Part shown: positions 20,699 through 31,120 of the stretch, piece by piece
Position numbering within the stretch: the first letter of the stretch is position 1
Layout: each line of letters begins with the position of its first letter
Assembly (NCBI RefSeq): GCF_000235365.1
Contig: NC_016449.1
Location: 558,001-622,000, forward strand
Direction: 5' to 3'
From: Eremothecium cymbalariae DBVPG#7215
Lineage: Eukaryota; Ascomycota; Saccharomycetes; Saccharomycetales; Saccharomycetaceae
DNA length: 64,000 bases
Made by a program: the position numbers and the translations under genes
Notes under the pieces: model-generated
Database searches by the model: none
Told to the model about the DNA's origin: nothing
The model's input: only the letters and a program-made list of their open reading frames with translations

Positions 20699-21265
20699 CT
20701 ACTCACTCCCACCCTTCGTCTTCTTCTCCTCTACAGGTAAAGTTCTAACACGTTTTTCTAGATAACTATCCTTATCTCTCAACCTCTCCAAGTATTCCGT
20801 CTCATTTTTCCCCGGATACAACAAACGCTTGTCTAGATCCGATAATTCCTGCTCTTGCAACGGCTCCTCTAGGGGCTTGTTCGTATACGTCTTCCAGATA
20901 TGACGAATCTCGTTAAAACAATACATACAGAGAGTGTTCTGTCTTTTATAATGGCCACACGAGGGACATTTGTTCAAATGATGCATCATCTGCAGCTGCT
21001 TCTTTCCAGGCGCATACTGCCTTTGTCTCTTCTTCTGATGAGACACCTTTTTCTTAGGTACCGCCAGCACTATCCCATTGTCTGACTGATATCCTTCTTC
21101 ATTATTTGCGTTTCCGAACCTTCGTTGAAGCATCTCCAATAACGTCCTTGGAATCATTACATTAGAAGCTCCACTTCCTCCTCCAATCTCTAAACGAGGA
21201 AACACCTGTGTCGCACGCTCAAACAACAGCCTCCCACAACTATTTATAGAAAAATTCAAAGCCAT
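20699..21265 (-). CDS. MRPL32: Mitochondrial ribosomal protein bL32m
   Basis: Encodes 188 aa from the ATG at 21265 (the frame opens eight codons earlier at a TTG). It is a large-subunit protein of the mitochondrial ribosome. The core [37 protein letters not shown] and [14 protein letters not shown] holds the zinc-binding CxxC pairs (CPSC, CMYC) of bL32. It is nearly identical to S. cerevisiae Mrpl32 in this part. The N-terminus is a long presequence; in yeast this protein is matured by the m-AAA protease. It is adjacent to CDC10, as on S. cerevisiae chromosome III. Confidence 0.96.
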   Translation of the reverse strand: MALNFSINSCGRLLFERATQVFPRLEIGGGSGASNVMIPRTLLEMLQRRFGNANNEEGYQSDNGIVLAVPKKKVSHQKKRQRQYAPGKKQLQMMHHLNKCPSCGHYKRQNTLCMYCFNEIRHIWKTYTNKPLEEPLQEQELSDLDKRLLYPGKNETEYLERLRDKDSYLEKRVRTLPVEEKKTKGGSE

Positions 21266-21651
21266 ACCAAACCTTCTGAAAGACAGCAACCCAAAAGAAT
21301 CCTCCTATGGCTCTATGATTGACATTTATACAGATACTTCGAGTATATTATCATATAAAATTTTCAAGCTAAAAAAAATCCACCAATGCCAAGGGTTACC
21401 CGGCTATCATGATTCGCTCCACAAAAATGGAAATTAATTAATTTCTCGAGTTAATAACAACGCGTCTTTTTTTGTAAACAACTACAAAGAATATTGACAA
21501 ATCCGCCTCCCTGACAATTTATTCAAAAGTTAAACAAACACATATTCCAGTTGTTTGCTTGGGTGGAAGTATATCAGATTACTTCATTAACTAAGGAAGA
21601 TAAAGTTTCTTAACATCTAGCACTAGTAAGCTCTCAAAAATATCAGAAAAT
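21266..21651. other. Divergent MRPL32/CDC10 promoter
   Basis: 386 bp, AT-rich with T/A runs. I see no gene and no clear factor site. Confidence 0.4.
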
Positions 21652-22638
21652 ATGTCCTCAGTTGCTGATTCTACATTTGTCACGCCTTCTTCTTATGTTG
21701 GTTTTGATACTATTACGGCGCAAATTGAACACCGTTTGTTAAAGAGGGGTTTTCAGTTTAATATTATGGTTGTTGGTCACTCTGGTTTAGGTAAGAGTAC
21801 TTTGATTAACAGTTTATTTGCTTCTCATTTGATTGACTCTTCGACCGGAAAGGATATTACCAAGGAGCCTATCACCAAGACTACTGAGATTAAGGTGTCT
21901 TACCACTCTTTAATCGAAGACAAGGTTCGTTTGAATGTTAACTGTATTGATACGCCTGGTTTTGGTGACCAGATTAATAATGACAAGGTCTGGGAACCTA
22001 TTGTCAAATATATTAAGGAACAACACTCTCAATATTTGCGTAAGGAGTTGACTGCTCAACGTGAAAAACATATTGTTGATACACGTGTTCATGCTGTCTT
22101 ATACTTCATTCAGCCTAATGGTAAAGGGTTGACGCAGTTAGACATTGCTGCCTTGAAGAGGTTAACTGACATTACCAATGTTATTCCTGTTATTGCAAAG
22201 GCGGACACTTTAACGATGGATGAACGTGCAAAGTTTAGGGAGATTATTCAACACGAGTTCAAAAAACACAGCTTTAGAATATATCCTTATGATTCCGATG
22301 ATTTAACGCCAGAGGAATTGGAACTAAATGATAGCATACGGTCCATCATTCCATTTGCTGTTGTGGGTTCCGAAAAGGAGATCACTATCAATGGCGAGGT
22401 TGCCAGGGGTAGAAAGACACGTTGGGGTGCTATAAATCTAGAGGACATCAATCAATGTGAGTTTGTCTACTTGAGGGAGTTTTTAATCAGAACCCACTTG
22501 CAAGACTTAATTGAGACTACGGCATTGATTCACTATGAAAGCTTCAGGTCGAAACAATTGATTGCTCTAAAGGAGAACGCTAACTCTCGTGCCATTGGAC
22601 ATGCTTCTCAAAACTCTAGCACGAATATGTTGCGCTGA
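21652..22638 (+). CDS. CDC10: Septin Cdc10
   Basis: Encodes 328 aa, colinear with S. cerevisiae Cdc10 (322 aa). It is a GTP-binding septin that forms the centre of the hetero-octamer making filaments at the bud neck. Motifs: P-loop GHSGLGKST, G3 DTPGFGD, G4 AKAD, the septin unique element VRSIIPFAVVGSEKEI, and WGAINLEDINQCEFVYLRE. It lacks the C-terminal coiled coil present in other septins, as Cdc10 does. In S. cerevisiae it is the first gene on the right arm next to CEN3; here too it is the last gene before the centromere. Confidence 0.98.
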   Translation: MSSVADSTFVTPSSYVGFDTITAQIEHRLLKRGFQFNIMVVGHSGLGKSTLINSLFASHLIDSSTGKDITKEPITKTTEIKVSYHSLIEDKVRLNVNCIDTPGFGDQINNDKVWEPIVKYIKEQHSQYLRKELTAQREKHIVDTRVHAVLYFIQPNGKGLTQLDIAALKRLTDITNVIPVIAKADTLTMDERAKFREIIQHEFKKHSFRIYPYDSDDLTPEELELNDSIRSIIPFAVVGSEKEITINGEVARGRKTRWGAINLEDINQCEFVYLREFLIRTHLQDLIETTALIHYESFRSKQLIALKENANSRAIGHASQNSSTNMLR

Positions 22639-24237
22639 AAAACTGATTTCGATAATTAGTTTTTTTTTGACAATGAATCTAAATATAAATGAAAACCATA
22701 ATGATATGCTTTATTTATTTTCTCTTCAATTCAAGTTGGTTCATTGAGAGATTAAATGGTATAATACAATTGGGTGGCTCTTTTAAACTCACACAGATTA
22801 AATGCGTATAAATACAGAGGTTTAGCATTAACTGAATCTTTTCTATTACTTAAGGAACTCTTACAAAAAAATGTGAACATTAAATATAAAAACCATTCTT
22901 TAAAATAGGCACACAGAAAGTTGAAATAATATCTCGAGAGCATAAAATAGAATGGCTAAGAAATTCAGCATACTAATTACTAGAAAACATTTTATTACTC
23001 TTGGAAACCCTTTCTTTTTTTGAAAACATTTACATTATCATAAAAAACATCATATATACTAAGAGTATATCATATATACTAACTAACATGCACATCCAAT
23101 TTATCTAAAAATTATAAACTGTATAATTTAATCTACAACCTGTAGTGGCTCACATATAAAATTCTATCGTAGTTCATATTTAAAACAAAAAAACGACTTC
23201 CTATATAATATCATAGGATATTTATTATAAAGATTGCATATAAAGAAAAAATCATTAAAAACATTTTTTTTTGAAATTAATGATATATCGTGTTGGTTCT
23301 TCAAAGCTCCAAATTAGAAATCATTTTCTTTTAATTCCAAATTAAAATCAAGAAATGATTATAATGATGATTACGGGTTTAGTCAGACCGTTTAAATGAA
23401 GTTCTCTTTATTTTGTTAATATTACTCCAATTATTCTACGTAAAATAAATAACTTCTCAACTTATATACTTGATATTAAGAAAACGTACGTCACATTCGA
23501 AAAAAAATGTCATAAAAGATATATAAACCAAAACAAAAAATTAATAACCACAACTAATTCATTACAAAAGCTTGAAGTTCCAATAATAAGAACAATGTAA
23601 AAGCCTCATATAGCCGATATAACGGTTAATTTATTTCAATAATATTTAATAACTATAAGGACAACTTAAATCATAGAATATTTAGGTAGTATATACCAAA
23701 ATAATTGAAGTGTTTTTATTATAATTTTATAAAATTTATAAATAAAATTAATGTTCGGAAACCTTACACAAATAAATATTTTTATATTTATAAAATGTAA
23801 TATATATGAATATAATATACTATATTATATATTTTAGAATATTAATTAATTTATATTATTTAGGTTAATAATATCTTTAAAATTAAAAAATTATATGATA
23901 TATAATAAATTCAATTTATATTTTAAATAATGATCATGTGATGTGATAATTTTCAAATCTTAATATTTTTGTTAAAGGAAATTTTTTTTGAGTCTGGTGG
24001 GATATGATAAACATATTAAATAAAATAGATATTTTAACATATAGAGCATATATATATAATATTATCCATCTTATAGAAATAATTCTAACATAACTATTAA
24101 CAACTTAAACTTCAAATACTGAAGACTAAATATTATGTTAGATATATGTGCTCTGTCTAATTATACCAAAATAAAGATCATAAACAGCATTTAAACCCTT
24201 ATTAGTAGAACGGTATGCACACTACATAAATTGATAA
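22639..24237. other. AT-rich centromere-containing intergenic region
   Basis: 1.6 kb without a gene, extremely AT-rich, between the 3' ends of CDC10 and DOM34. It contains the point centromere at 23746-23942 and a short direct repeat (TATCATATATACTAA-like) near 23050-23083. Single matches to the yeast ARS consensus occur but are expected by chance at this composition. Confidence 0.8.
23746..23942 (-). other. Point centromere (CDEI-CDEII-CDEIII)
   Basis: Read on the minus strand. CDEI is ATCACATG (23942-23935, perfect RTCACRTG), the Cbf1 site. CDEII is the next 164 bp (23934-23771) with 10 G/C bases, about 94% A+T. CDEIII is TGTGTAAGGTTTCCGAA (from 23770), with TGT placed exactly 9 nt before TTTCCGAA as in the consensus TGTTTWTGNTTTCCGAAA. 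CDEIII binds the CBF3 complex around the CCG. Order and strand of the three elements agree. The CDEII length is like K. lactis (about 160 bp), not S. cerevisiae (about 80 bp). Flanking genes CDC10, DOM34, RER1 and CIT1 are those next to CEN3 and CEN14 of S. cerevisiae. Confidence 0.93.
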
Positions 24238-25386
24238 CTATTCAAAATCTTCGTCAAGGTCAGGGACAGGATATTTTAGTATGCAGGCTAAGCCAGTTAA
24301 ATTATCTAATTCTTCACCTGTAGAATGCATGGAACTAAATATTACAATATCACCCCCCATTTGTTCCACATTTTTAGTCAATTCCAATGATTTTTTTCTG
24401 ATTTTAATGTCATCTGATCTCAACCAAGTGTCTGTTATTAATAAAGTATCAATTGCAGCTAATTCACAAGCTTTCATAATTTCCTGTTCACCATACCAAG
24501 CTTTATAGTCATCATCGTTTAAATGCTTGAGGAATTTATCCATAGTATAAATTTCTTTTGTATTCTTGGTGTTTTTCAATATATTTGAATAAGCAGGATC
24601 ACGAAGTACCTCAGTTATCCCCTGTAGGTAACCAGTAGAACAATGTGCCACGACAAACTTTGACTTATTTGTCAGTAGGCTTTTATTCTGCTCTTCTTGA
24701 GCATATTGGAGTACCTTTTCATACAAACTCTTGGCATAAAAGCCTGGCGAACATATTAAAACGACCTTTAGCTTCTCTAAATCAAAATGTCTTAACATTG
24801 ACCAATAAATCGCCTTGTAAAACTTTTCAGTCTTTTCATTATGCTTTAAAATATCAACACCTCTTCTCTTTTTGGGTAAACTATATTCAACTTTGTGCTT
24901 TAGAGTTGTGGAAAAAGAATTTAATAGACAAATATGTGCTACTCCTTCTTGTAATACGACGGCAGCCATATCTGAACGGCTGGAAATATTGCAGGCCTCT
25001 TTTAATAATTTTTCATGATAAGAGTTGAACTCACTTTTGATTAAAGTAAAAGGATATTGGTAATTAACAGGATAACTGAAGAATTTTCCAATAGCGACAT
25101 CTTGGTTGGCATTCCCACCCTCATCCTCTGTAGTAATACCTTTAAATTTCAAAAACTCGTGCTGCGGTTCAAAATCAGTCGATACAACTTTAATGCGCAA
25201 TTTCAGCAATTCTGCAGACTTCTTCTTTCCTGCTTGATCAAGTTTTAGGGTGACTTTCTTTTTGAATATGAGTTCATCATCAACATTAATAATATTGTAT
25301 AGAGTAAACAAATCTTCCTTATCTTGAGGTAATAATGTGATTATGGATTCATTGTAGCTACCACTGGTTCGGCTGATTAACTTCAT
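24238..25386 (-). CDS. DOM34: Dom34/Pelota ribosome-rescue factor
   Basis: Encodes 382 aa (S. cerevisiae 386). It is an eRF1-like protein that, with Hbs1, enters the empty A site of stalled ribosomes and triggers their splitting in no-go and non-stop decay. The N-terminal Sm-like domain begins MKLISRTSGSYNESIITLLP. The middle domain holds PKKRRGVDILKHNEKTEKFY, and the C-terminal eRF1-3 domain ends with MGGDIVIFSSMHSTGEELDN and an acidic tail. There is no GGQ motif, as expected for Pelota. It is adjacent to CEN14 in S. cerevisiae. Confidence 0.97.
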   Translation of the reverse strand: MKLISRTSGSYNESIITLLPQDKEDLFTLYNIINVDDELIFKKKVTLKLDQAGKKKSAELLKLRIKVVSTDFEPQHEFLKFKGITTEDEGGNANQDVAIGKFFSYPVNYQYPFTLIKSEFNSYHEKLLKEACNISSRSDMAAVVLQEGVAHICLLNSFSTTLKHKVEYSLPKKRRGVDILKHNEKTEKFYKAIYWSMLRHFDLEKLKVVLICSPGFYAKSLYEKVLQYAQEEQNKSLLTNKSKFVVAHCSTGYLQGITEVLRDPAYSNILKNTKNTKEIYTMDKFLKHLNDDDYKAWYGEQEIMKACELAAIDTLLITDTWLRSDDIKIRKKSLELTKNVEQMGGDIVIFSSMHSTGEELDNLTGLACILKYPVPDLDEDFE

Positions 25387-25721
25387 CTCACAACTCAGAA
25401 TCTGTTCCTTTGGTTATTCGTATTTCAGAAGTATTACGGAACATTAGTTGAAGTGCAATGCAACTTATACAGAAAAGTTGTATTTCAAAAATCACATGAC
25501 TAGTAATTGATTTATGATAAACGTGTATTCCTATGGAGACGATCTGTCATAGTGTTGTTGGAACTAATAGAAAATAAGGAATAACGGTAGAAATGAGTTA
25601 CCAAAATCTATATATAGGCTTTGTTGAATAATTTACATGAATTTAGTCTGAAAATCGTACAGTTTAAAACAATTATCTTTTGGAAGTGTACCGACTGCCA
25701 ATAACCGAGGTATACAACACA
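25387..25721. other. DOM34 promoter / RER1 3' flank
   Basis: 335 bp. It contains ATCACATG at 25491-25498, a Cbf1-type site without CDEII or CDEIII next to it. I see nothing else. Confidence 0.4.
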
Positions 25722-26279
25722 TCATTTATGAGAGGTATATTTCTTCTTTCCAATGTCTAATGGGATATACTTGTATTTAATCATGTGGTCAATTTGTCTT
25801 CTCATCGTCAAAGCAAATAACACAATGAAGTACACTAACAAGATGGGCCAAAAAACTGGAATATCAAATATGGTGAATAAAGTTAATACCAACGCAATGC
25901 CAGTAGCTCTAGTAGCATTATGCCAGAACTTGAACTCAGGTAACCTTCTGATAAATGGTTTGAATTCGTCAGACATCTCTCCAGTTTCTAATTCATTATT
26001 CTGAGAGTCTTGTTGTAGGGACATATCAAACTTTGGAGTTAAAAATGCCAGGAATTGGTTGAGTAAATAAATACCCAATCCATAGCATACCACATACCAT
26101 CCTTGACTGGTCACTATACGCAAAAAGAAGAGTAAAAGCAATCCCACTAACAAAGACCATCTATATTTGAGATGAGGAGTAGTTTGGTCCAGATAAAACT
26201 GATACATGGCTTTATACTTGTTAAAGTAAACAACCGCTTTGTTGCTTGACGTTTCTTGTTGTTCCTCATTAAAATTCAT
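25722..26279 (-). CDS. RER1: Rer1 Golgi retrieval receptor
   Basis: Encodes 185 aa (S. cerevisiae 188). It is a four-span membrane protein of the early Golgi that returns ER membrane proteins via COPI vesicles. Family blocks: YKAMYQFYLDQTTPHLKYRW, YVVCYGLGIYLLNQFLAFLTPKFDP-like (here PKFDMS), EFKPFIRRLPEFKFWHNATRA, and RRQIDHMIKYKYIPLDIGKK. Four hydrophobic segments are evident. It is the first left-arm gene at CEN3 in S. cerevisiae. Confidence 0.97.
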   Translation of the reverse strand: MNFNEEQQETSSNKAVVYFNKYKAMYQFYLDQTTPHLKYRWSLLVGLLLLFFLRIVTSQGWYVVCYGLGIYLLNQFLAFLTPKFDMSLQQDSQNNELETGEMSDEFKPFIRRLPEFKFWHNATRATGIALVLTLFTIFDIPVFWPILLVYFIVLFALTMRRQIDHMIKYKYIPLDIGKKKYTSHK

Positions 26280-26762
26280 TGTTTCTGATGAATATGAAGA
26301 CCTACGACGACGATAGCCTTTGATCTTTGTATTGTTTTTCTTATAAAGATGCTTAAGTGGCGAAGGTTATTACTACATCCTTTTTCAAAATCAAGATCAA
26401 AACTTCAGTCTTCCGAAACGAAATCCCGCGAACTGAAGTTCTGCTTTGGGAATAAATAGAATAAACTTTTACTTGAAAAAACATGCAGGCCCTGTTACAG
26501 TTGGGCCGATCTGTTCAGCCAAAAGTACGATCTAGAAGTTGTGTTTATTATGACGTTTATTTATGACGGTTAGTTTTATGATTCATTCGTTGAATCATGT
26601 TGTTTATATGTAGACACAATGGACTGGATCGTTCAATGTATGGCTTTTCTTATATTTAGTACACCCAATAAAGTAAATTACGGTGGGCTGCTTACATCGC
26701 TATTTCACTTAAATTATTATGTACAGATGTCAAATATTTAAATTCAAGTCATAGAGAGATTG
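26280..26762. other. RER1 promoter / PGS1 3' flank
   Basis: 483 bp. No gene or clear motif is seen. Confidence 0.4.
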
Positions 26763-28274
26763 TTACAGCTTTCTGCCCAATAGCTCAGTGGCCACTTTAA
26801 CCCTAGTACTAACGTGTCTTGCTGAGTCAGTGGAAAAATCCTCCAGTGCAAGTTTTCGGGTATTAGACATTAGATTTTCTACTTCATGTTGCATTATATT
26901 CTTGAGTTCTTCATCTTCAGTAACTGCGATAACGTTAGTCTCAAGATCCAGCGAATACGCTCGTTTAGTATAATTAGAAGACCCTATAACTGTGACAACA
27001 GGTCTAGGGTCATCTTCCGTATCGCCAGAGACCCAAATACCCTTTGCATGGTAAGACCAGCCACCAGGTGTATTTACAATACCTTTTTTCCATTCATATA
27101 ACGATATAGTATCCGATTTACCGTAACTATGAATGCCTTCAAGGAATTTTTTGGATAAGTACAAATAAGCATCAGGTAAGTAATTAGATATACCTTTCGA
27201 CTTGTAAAATCCATTTGCACAAGGAGACGCAGTAATCACTGTACCCGTATTGGAGGGTGAACTTAGCAGTTTTTCCTCAATTTCTGGCAATATATTGAAG
27301 TACCCGGCTGTTATAGTCCACCTGTTAGATGGAGAATTCAATGATGATAAAAGTGCTAATATACTTGGTTTTTCAGTAGAATTATCATTAGATTTTTTAA
27401 ACAACGGAGTAAATTGAGATATTGGATAAACAACCGTTGGATATCGTTTCAAGTTTTCTGGAGATTTATCAATGAGCTGACTATGATCTTCATTTAAAAA
27501 TTTTGTTAAAAGCTTGGAGGTTTGCGTTAAAAACTTTGAGTTATCAACACTTGGCTCTACTGTTATATTAGATTTTGGCCATAGTAACAAATACTTTTCA
27601 GGATTTATAAAGTATTTGGCCTGATAACTGAAATTGCTCACTAGTTGGTGTAGTTTAAAATAGTAATCAGTGAATGCTTTAGATTTGAATAAATAATATC
27701 TGTCTTGTCTGTTACTGAAATAATCAAAGGATAAATTCGCGCCAGAAAGTATTACTTCATTATCAAAACCGTAGATTTTCATATGTTGTAAACCAATACC
27801 CTCATTAATCCTCTTTGGAAGTAATGCCTTTTTCCAGCCAGAGTAAGCAGGTGTCATGTACAGTCTAACATCAACTCTGTCGCCATGTTCCTTCACCAAT
27901 TGGGTCAACAAAGAAGCCGAACAAGTATCAGGAGATTCTCTAGTGCCTCTTAATCCATCGATTAAAAAGAATACCTTTAACCTAGGCTTGCTTCTCAAGG
28001 CATCATTTATGCATTTAACTAATTCAGTTTCCGTTTTACCAATGTATAAAGATGCAAAAAAAATTCGATCCTCAGCATTGGTTATTTTATCCTTCAAAGT
28101 CTCATAAAATACAACCGGATGTTCCATAACCTCAATATGGTTTTTCTCAAAGTAGAACTTGGTCTTTAGAAAGGATAACTTGTCTTTGACTAGGTCTGTA
28201 AAACTTGACTTACACTTCGACATCGGTACAGTAATAGCTTTTTGGGTGAAATATGTTCTCCTAACATGAAACAT
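26763..28274 (-). CDS. PGS1: Phosphatidylglycerophosphate synthase
   Basis: Encodes 503 aa (S. cerevisiae 521). It makes phosphatidylglycerol-phosphate from CDP-diacylglycerol and glycerol-3-phosphate, the first committed step to cardiolipin in mitochondria. It belongs to the phospholipase D superfamily and shows two HKD motifs: HMKIYGFDNE (followed by ILSGANLSFDYF) and HAKGIWVSGDTEDD (followed by GSSNYTKRAYSLD). The N-terminus (MFHVRRTYFTQKA) is basic and could serve mitochondrial import. Order with RER1 and LDB16 is as on S. cerevisiae III. Confidence 0.96.
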   Translation of the reverse strand: MFHVRRTYFTQKAITVPMSKCKSSFTDLVKDKLSFLKTKFYFEKNHIEVMEHPVVFYETLKDKITNAEDRIFFASLYIGKTETELVKCINDALRSKPRLKVFFLIDGLRGTRESPDTCSASLLTQLVKEHGDRVDVRLYMTPAYSGWKKALLPKRINEGIGLQHMKIYGFDNEVILSGANLSFDYFSNRQDRYYLFKSKAFTDYYFKLHQLVSNFSYQAKYFINPEKYLLLWPKSNITVEPSVDNSKFLTQTSKLLTKFLNEDHSQLIDKSPENLKRYPTVVYPISQFTPLFKKSNDNSTEKPSILALLSSLNSPSNRWTITAGYFNILPEIEEKLLSSPSNTGTVITASPCANGFYKSKGISNYLPDAYLYLSKKFLEGIHSYGKSDTISLYEWKKGIVNTPGGWSYHAKGIWVSGDTEDDPRPVVTVIGSSNYTKRAYSLDLETNVIAVTEDEELKNIMQHEVENLMSNTRKLALEDFSTDSARHVSTRVKVATELLGRKL

Positions 28275-28852
28275 AGTACACTTGTAACCTTACTGATATC
28301 CAGGATTTTGGCCTCACTCTCCCGTAACTAAACTCAGATGGTTCGCAATATTCTCTCTTCCTGCCGAGCAATCGTTGGTTGGTAGAAGCTCTAACGCTCT
28401 TTCGTTCTTCTGTTCACGTGATATATAGATGCAGGTCTGGGACTGGCGTCAATGCAGAAATTAAATCTGTCAATGTACCAATATTTAGTCCAATGATGTG
28501 AAGCACTTGCCCAACTCGAATACGAAACATTGCTTGCTGCAGAAAGCTACTATAATCATTATGTATTATATGAATTTTATCTGTTAAAATTACTATAGTT
28601 TATATATATATATATATATCTACTATTATTTTTTTCCTTCCATGGATGGGTATATATGCCTCATGAAAATGCTTGTCAGGTTTTCTGAACTTGAATAGGA
28701 TATTGAATACCAAAATCCAAAATAATGCAGAATGCTATCAAGTATAATAAGCTTTATTCTTTTTATGTTCGTAGGTAGGTAATTATTACATTTTTTATTA
28801 CATTATCTCTTCTCTTCTCTTACTTTTATATTATTTTTTCATTTCCCATTCC
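28275..28852. other. PGS1 promoter / LDB16 3' flank
   Basis: No gene is seen. It holds a TTCACGTGAT element (28413-28422) and a (TA)n run near 28600-28618. Confidence 0.45.
28415..28422. promoter_or_regulatory. CACGTGAT E-box (Cbf1 or Ino2/4 type)
   Basis: CACGTGAT is a perfect reverse Cbf1 site and is close to the UAS-INO core. It lies about 140 bp upstream of the PGS1 ATG, so either reading fits a phospholipid gene. Confidence 0.4.
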
Positions 28853-29695
28853 TTACTTGCGATGATGCAAGTGCTCAATATGAAGTTTATCATAATAACC
28901 ACTGCTGTATCCCTTTAGTTTACGATCACTACTATTTTTCAACTCCTCAATATCCGTCCTAACAGTTCCCGTTTCCTGAATACTGTCCCAAATATTACTC
29001 AACCACGACACGTTAGATCTATCTGAGTCCCGATCCTCATCCACTTCATCAATAGGCGCACTGACAGGTGTCAAAGGCCGGTAGTTGTCTATCTTAGTCT
29101 TCTCAGTATGTCCATACTCATACTCATATGAATCCAACAAATCTGCAAATAAACTGTCACTATTTTCCTCCTTAAGAGCATCATTAGAAATCAGAGGAAT
29201 ACTCCGCATACCAAGCTCCGAAATCCGCCGTACGAAGTTGCTTATCTCATCAATATATACAAATAGTCTCTCCACATATGTCGGCAAAACTGTAATATAC
29301 AGCACAGGAACCCTTATAATCCGATGCAATGACCCTAACAAAGCCCCCAAGACCAGCCCAAGGATTAAACCCACCACAGCAGTGGTTATAGTATACTGAA
29401 CACACACTTGTGCTATTACAAAAGCACTCTTGACGTCCGCGGTTGCGAATAAATCCTGCAACGAAGTTCGAAAAAAAACCCATAAAATTGCATTCACTGG
29501 AACCACCGCAAACTTCCCCAACACCCGCTTTATAATTACCACAGGATTCCATATTATCATCGAAAGAATGACCTGCACAGGCTTGACCAAAACTTGATAT
29601 ATTACATTTGAAATTATAGCGACAGCATTCTGTCCATTTCCAAACATTAAATTCATCACCTCCAACAGCAAGCCTGCATCATCATTACCACTCAT
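28853..29695 (-). CDS. LDB16: Ldb16-like ER membrane protein (lipid droplet assembly)
   Basis: Encodes 280 aa from the ATG at 29695; the open frame starts further upstream at a GTG. Hydrophobic segments fill residues about 30-140 (VLVKPVQVILSMIIWNPVVI, VVGLILGLVLGALLGS). An acidic, Ser-rich cytosolic tail with a conserved-looking SNVSWLSNIWD follows. The name rests mainly on synteny: PGS1, LDB16 and VMA9 are consecutive on S. cerevisiae III. In S. cerevisiae Ldb16 partners the seipin Sei1 at ER-lipid droplet contacts. The length is close to S. cerevisiae Ldb16 (256 aa). Confidence 0.8.
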   Translation of the reverse strand: MSGNDDAGLLLEVMNLMFGNGQNAVAIISNVIYQVLVKPVQVILSMIIWNPVVIIKRVLGKFAVVPVNAILWVFFRTSLQDLFATADVKSAFVIAQVCVQYTITTAVVGLILGLVLGALLGSLHRIIRVPVLYITVLPTYVERLFVYIDEISNFVRRISELGMRSIPLISNDALKEENSDSLFADLLDSYEYEYGHTEKTKIDNYRPLTPVSAPIDEVDEDRDSDRSNVSWLSNIWDSIQETGTVRTDIEELKNSSDRKLKGYSSGYYDKLHIEHLHHRK

Positions 29696-29916
29696 ACTAT
29701 TTCTACTTGTTAAAAGACCCGCTTCCACTTCCCTTCCAACCTATTCATAGGGAGGCCCCGTTAATCCAAAAACCCGTTCGATAATAATATTCCTAAAATC
29801 ACCTTCAATTCCCCCTGCCTTTTATTATCTTTCGATAAAAAACCCTGAACACGATTTATTCTTCTCGTAGGCAAAACAACGTTACCCGGCGCAAATCACC
29901 TTATAAAAACCCGCAT

Positions 29917-30391
29917 TCAAAAACTTAAAAACGAAAAATATACCCACATTCGAAAAAAGTTGCATAATCTTTTATTTATATTATTTATATTTATTTTCTC
30001 CTTTATATATATATGCATACCGAATGCATTATTGTCGTTTGGAAATACTTGTTTTGAGGAATATGACCGGGGCAAGGTGTTGCCTGAGATCCTCCAGTGT
30101 AGGGTTTCCTCCTGTATAATATCTTCTTTGCGGAGAATATTTTTTTCTGGTGCTTCGAACGATAAAGTTTCCAATTGTTGAGGAACAACGCTTATAAGAT
30201 TATAAGAGGGTTTCTCTTGGAGAGGGGAAGGAAGACCTGGTCTTCGACTGCGTCGAAGACAGAGAAGTTTTGTTTTTGTCGTATGGCACACTCCTATTTC
30301 TGCCCCACATTCTTTTTACTCTATGGACTGGTGGGTTCTGTTTAATGGAGAAGAAAATGCCAAGAAATGGTATGCCTGCACCTTGATACAT
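29917..30391 (-). other. Unrecognised small ORF pair, possible frameshifted gene
   Basis: An ATG frame from 30391 (63 aa, MYQGAGIPFLGIFF start) overlaps a second minus-strand frame that runs to 29917 and includes PSYNLISVVPQQLETLSFEA and ETLHWRISGNTLPRSYSSKQ. The second frame has no ATG near its opening. Joining them needs a +1 shift in 30200-30318. I recognise no family, and the last 30 residues of the second frame look like translated UTR. It may be a small gene with an indel, a spliced gene I cannot resolve, or chance. Confidence 0.25.
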
Positions 30392-30910
30392 CGCAGGGAT
30401 ATTTCATTTGTTGGATCGTGTGAACGTACGCCTTGTATCCAGTTGCTGTTTCCGAGTGCAGTCTGGGGATGGCGTTTTCTCTACATTTAGTTTACTTAGC
30501 TGCTGTGCAGTGATTATTTAGGCCGTGGTTGGGTGTTGATGGCGAGTGCGTAGAAGCGTAGCTCATCAGTGAAGTATTTTCACATGTGATGGTGTGGTTT
30601 GTCTCGGGTTTTATGCTATATGGTGGAGAGAGCGATTGTTCTATGGAGTTGACTTCGTTGAGCATTCGAATCTTGCACTCTTACCTTGGCGACAATGGTG
30701 TTCCTCCGACGCAGCAGTCAGTGTTTTAGGTGATAGTAAGATATATCCACCCTGCGTCTGTCTGGTATTAACTTTGCTGTGTTTTTTGGAGCTGTTGTTG
30801 TAGGAGAGGGGCTGCAGCAGGGTGCGGTATACATTTCGACCTAGTAGATGTGTGAGGTCAGGCTGCTCCCGCGGCGGAGTGTTAGTTAATTTCTTACTTA
30901 ACTAGTTACT

Positions 30911-31120
30911 GTAACATGGTGAATAAGGTACCATCTTTTCGATAGTAGTACCGGGAAAGGTACAGCTGTTTTAGATGTTCGGCGACAGCCGTTTTCATAG
31001 GTGAAATACTGTGATGTTTGCTGGTTTTCAGCGCAGCGAGAAACAGTTAGCCGAGTCAGAGAAGAAGACCCCTTCAACTTGGGGAGCGAGAGCACATGTG
31101 GGAGTTTCTTCGCACAACCG
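30911..31120 (-). ncRNA. Candidate H/ACA snoRNA (snR43 position)
   Basis: In S. cerevisiae snR43, an H/ACA guide, lies between VMA9 and LDB16 on the same strand. Here the minus strand between these genes has a structured-looking block. It has a perfect CCCC/GGGG hairpin near its 5' part, an AAAACA that fits the H box ANANNA, and then a 3' hairpin closed by CTGTA and TACAG arms. An ACA box is followed by GTA, as expected 3 nt from the end. Boundaries are estimates, and I could not check the guide pocket against rRNA. Placement by synteny is stronger than the structural evidence. Confidence 0.4.

Noticed and set aside
23780..23790. Perfect ARS consensus TTTTATATTTA
   Set aside because: It lies inside CDEII, where such matches arise by chance; no supporting B elements could be judged.
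25491..25498. Second CDEI-like ATCACATG as an alternative centromere
   Set aside because: No AT-rich CDEII of proper length and no TTTCCGAA follow it on either side.
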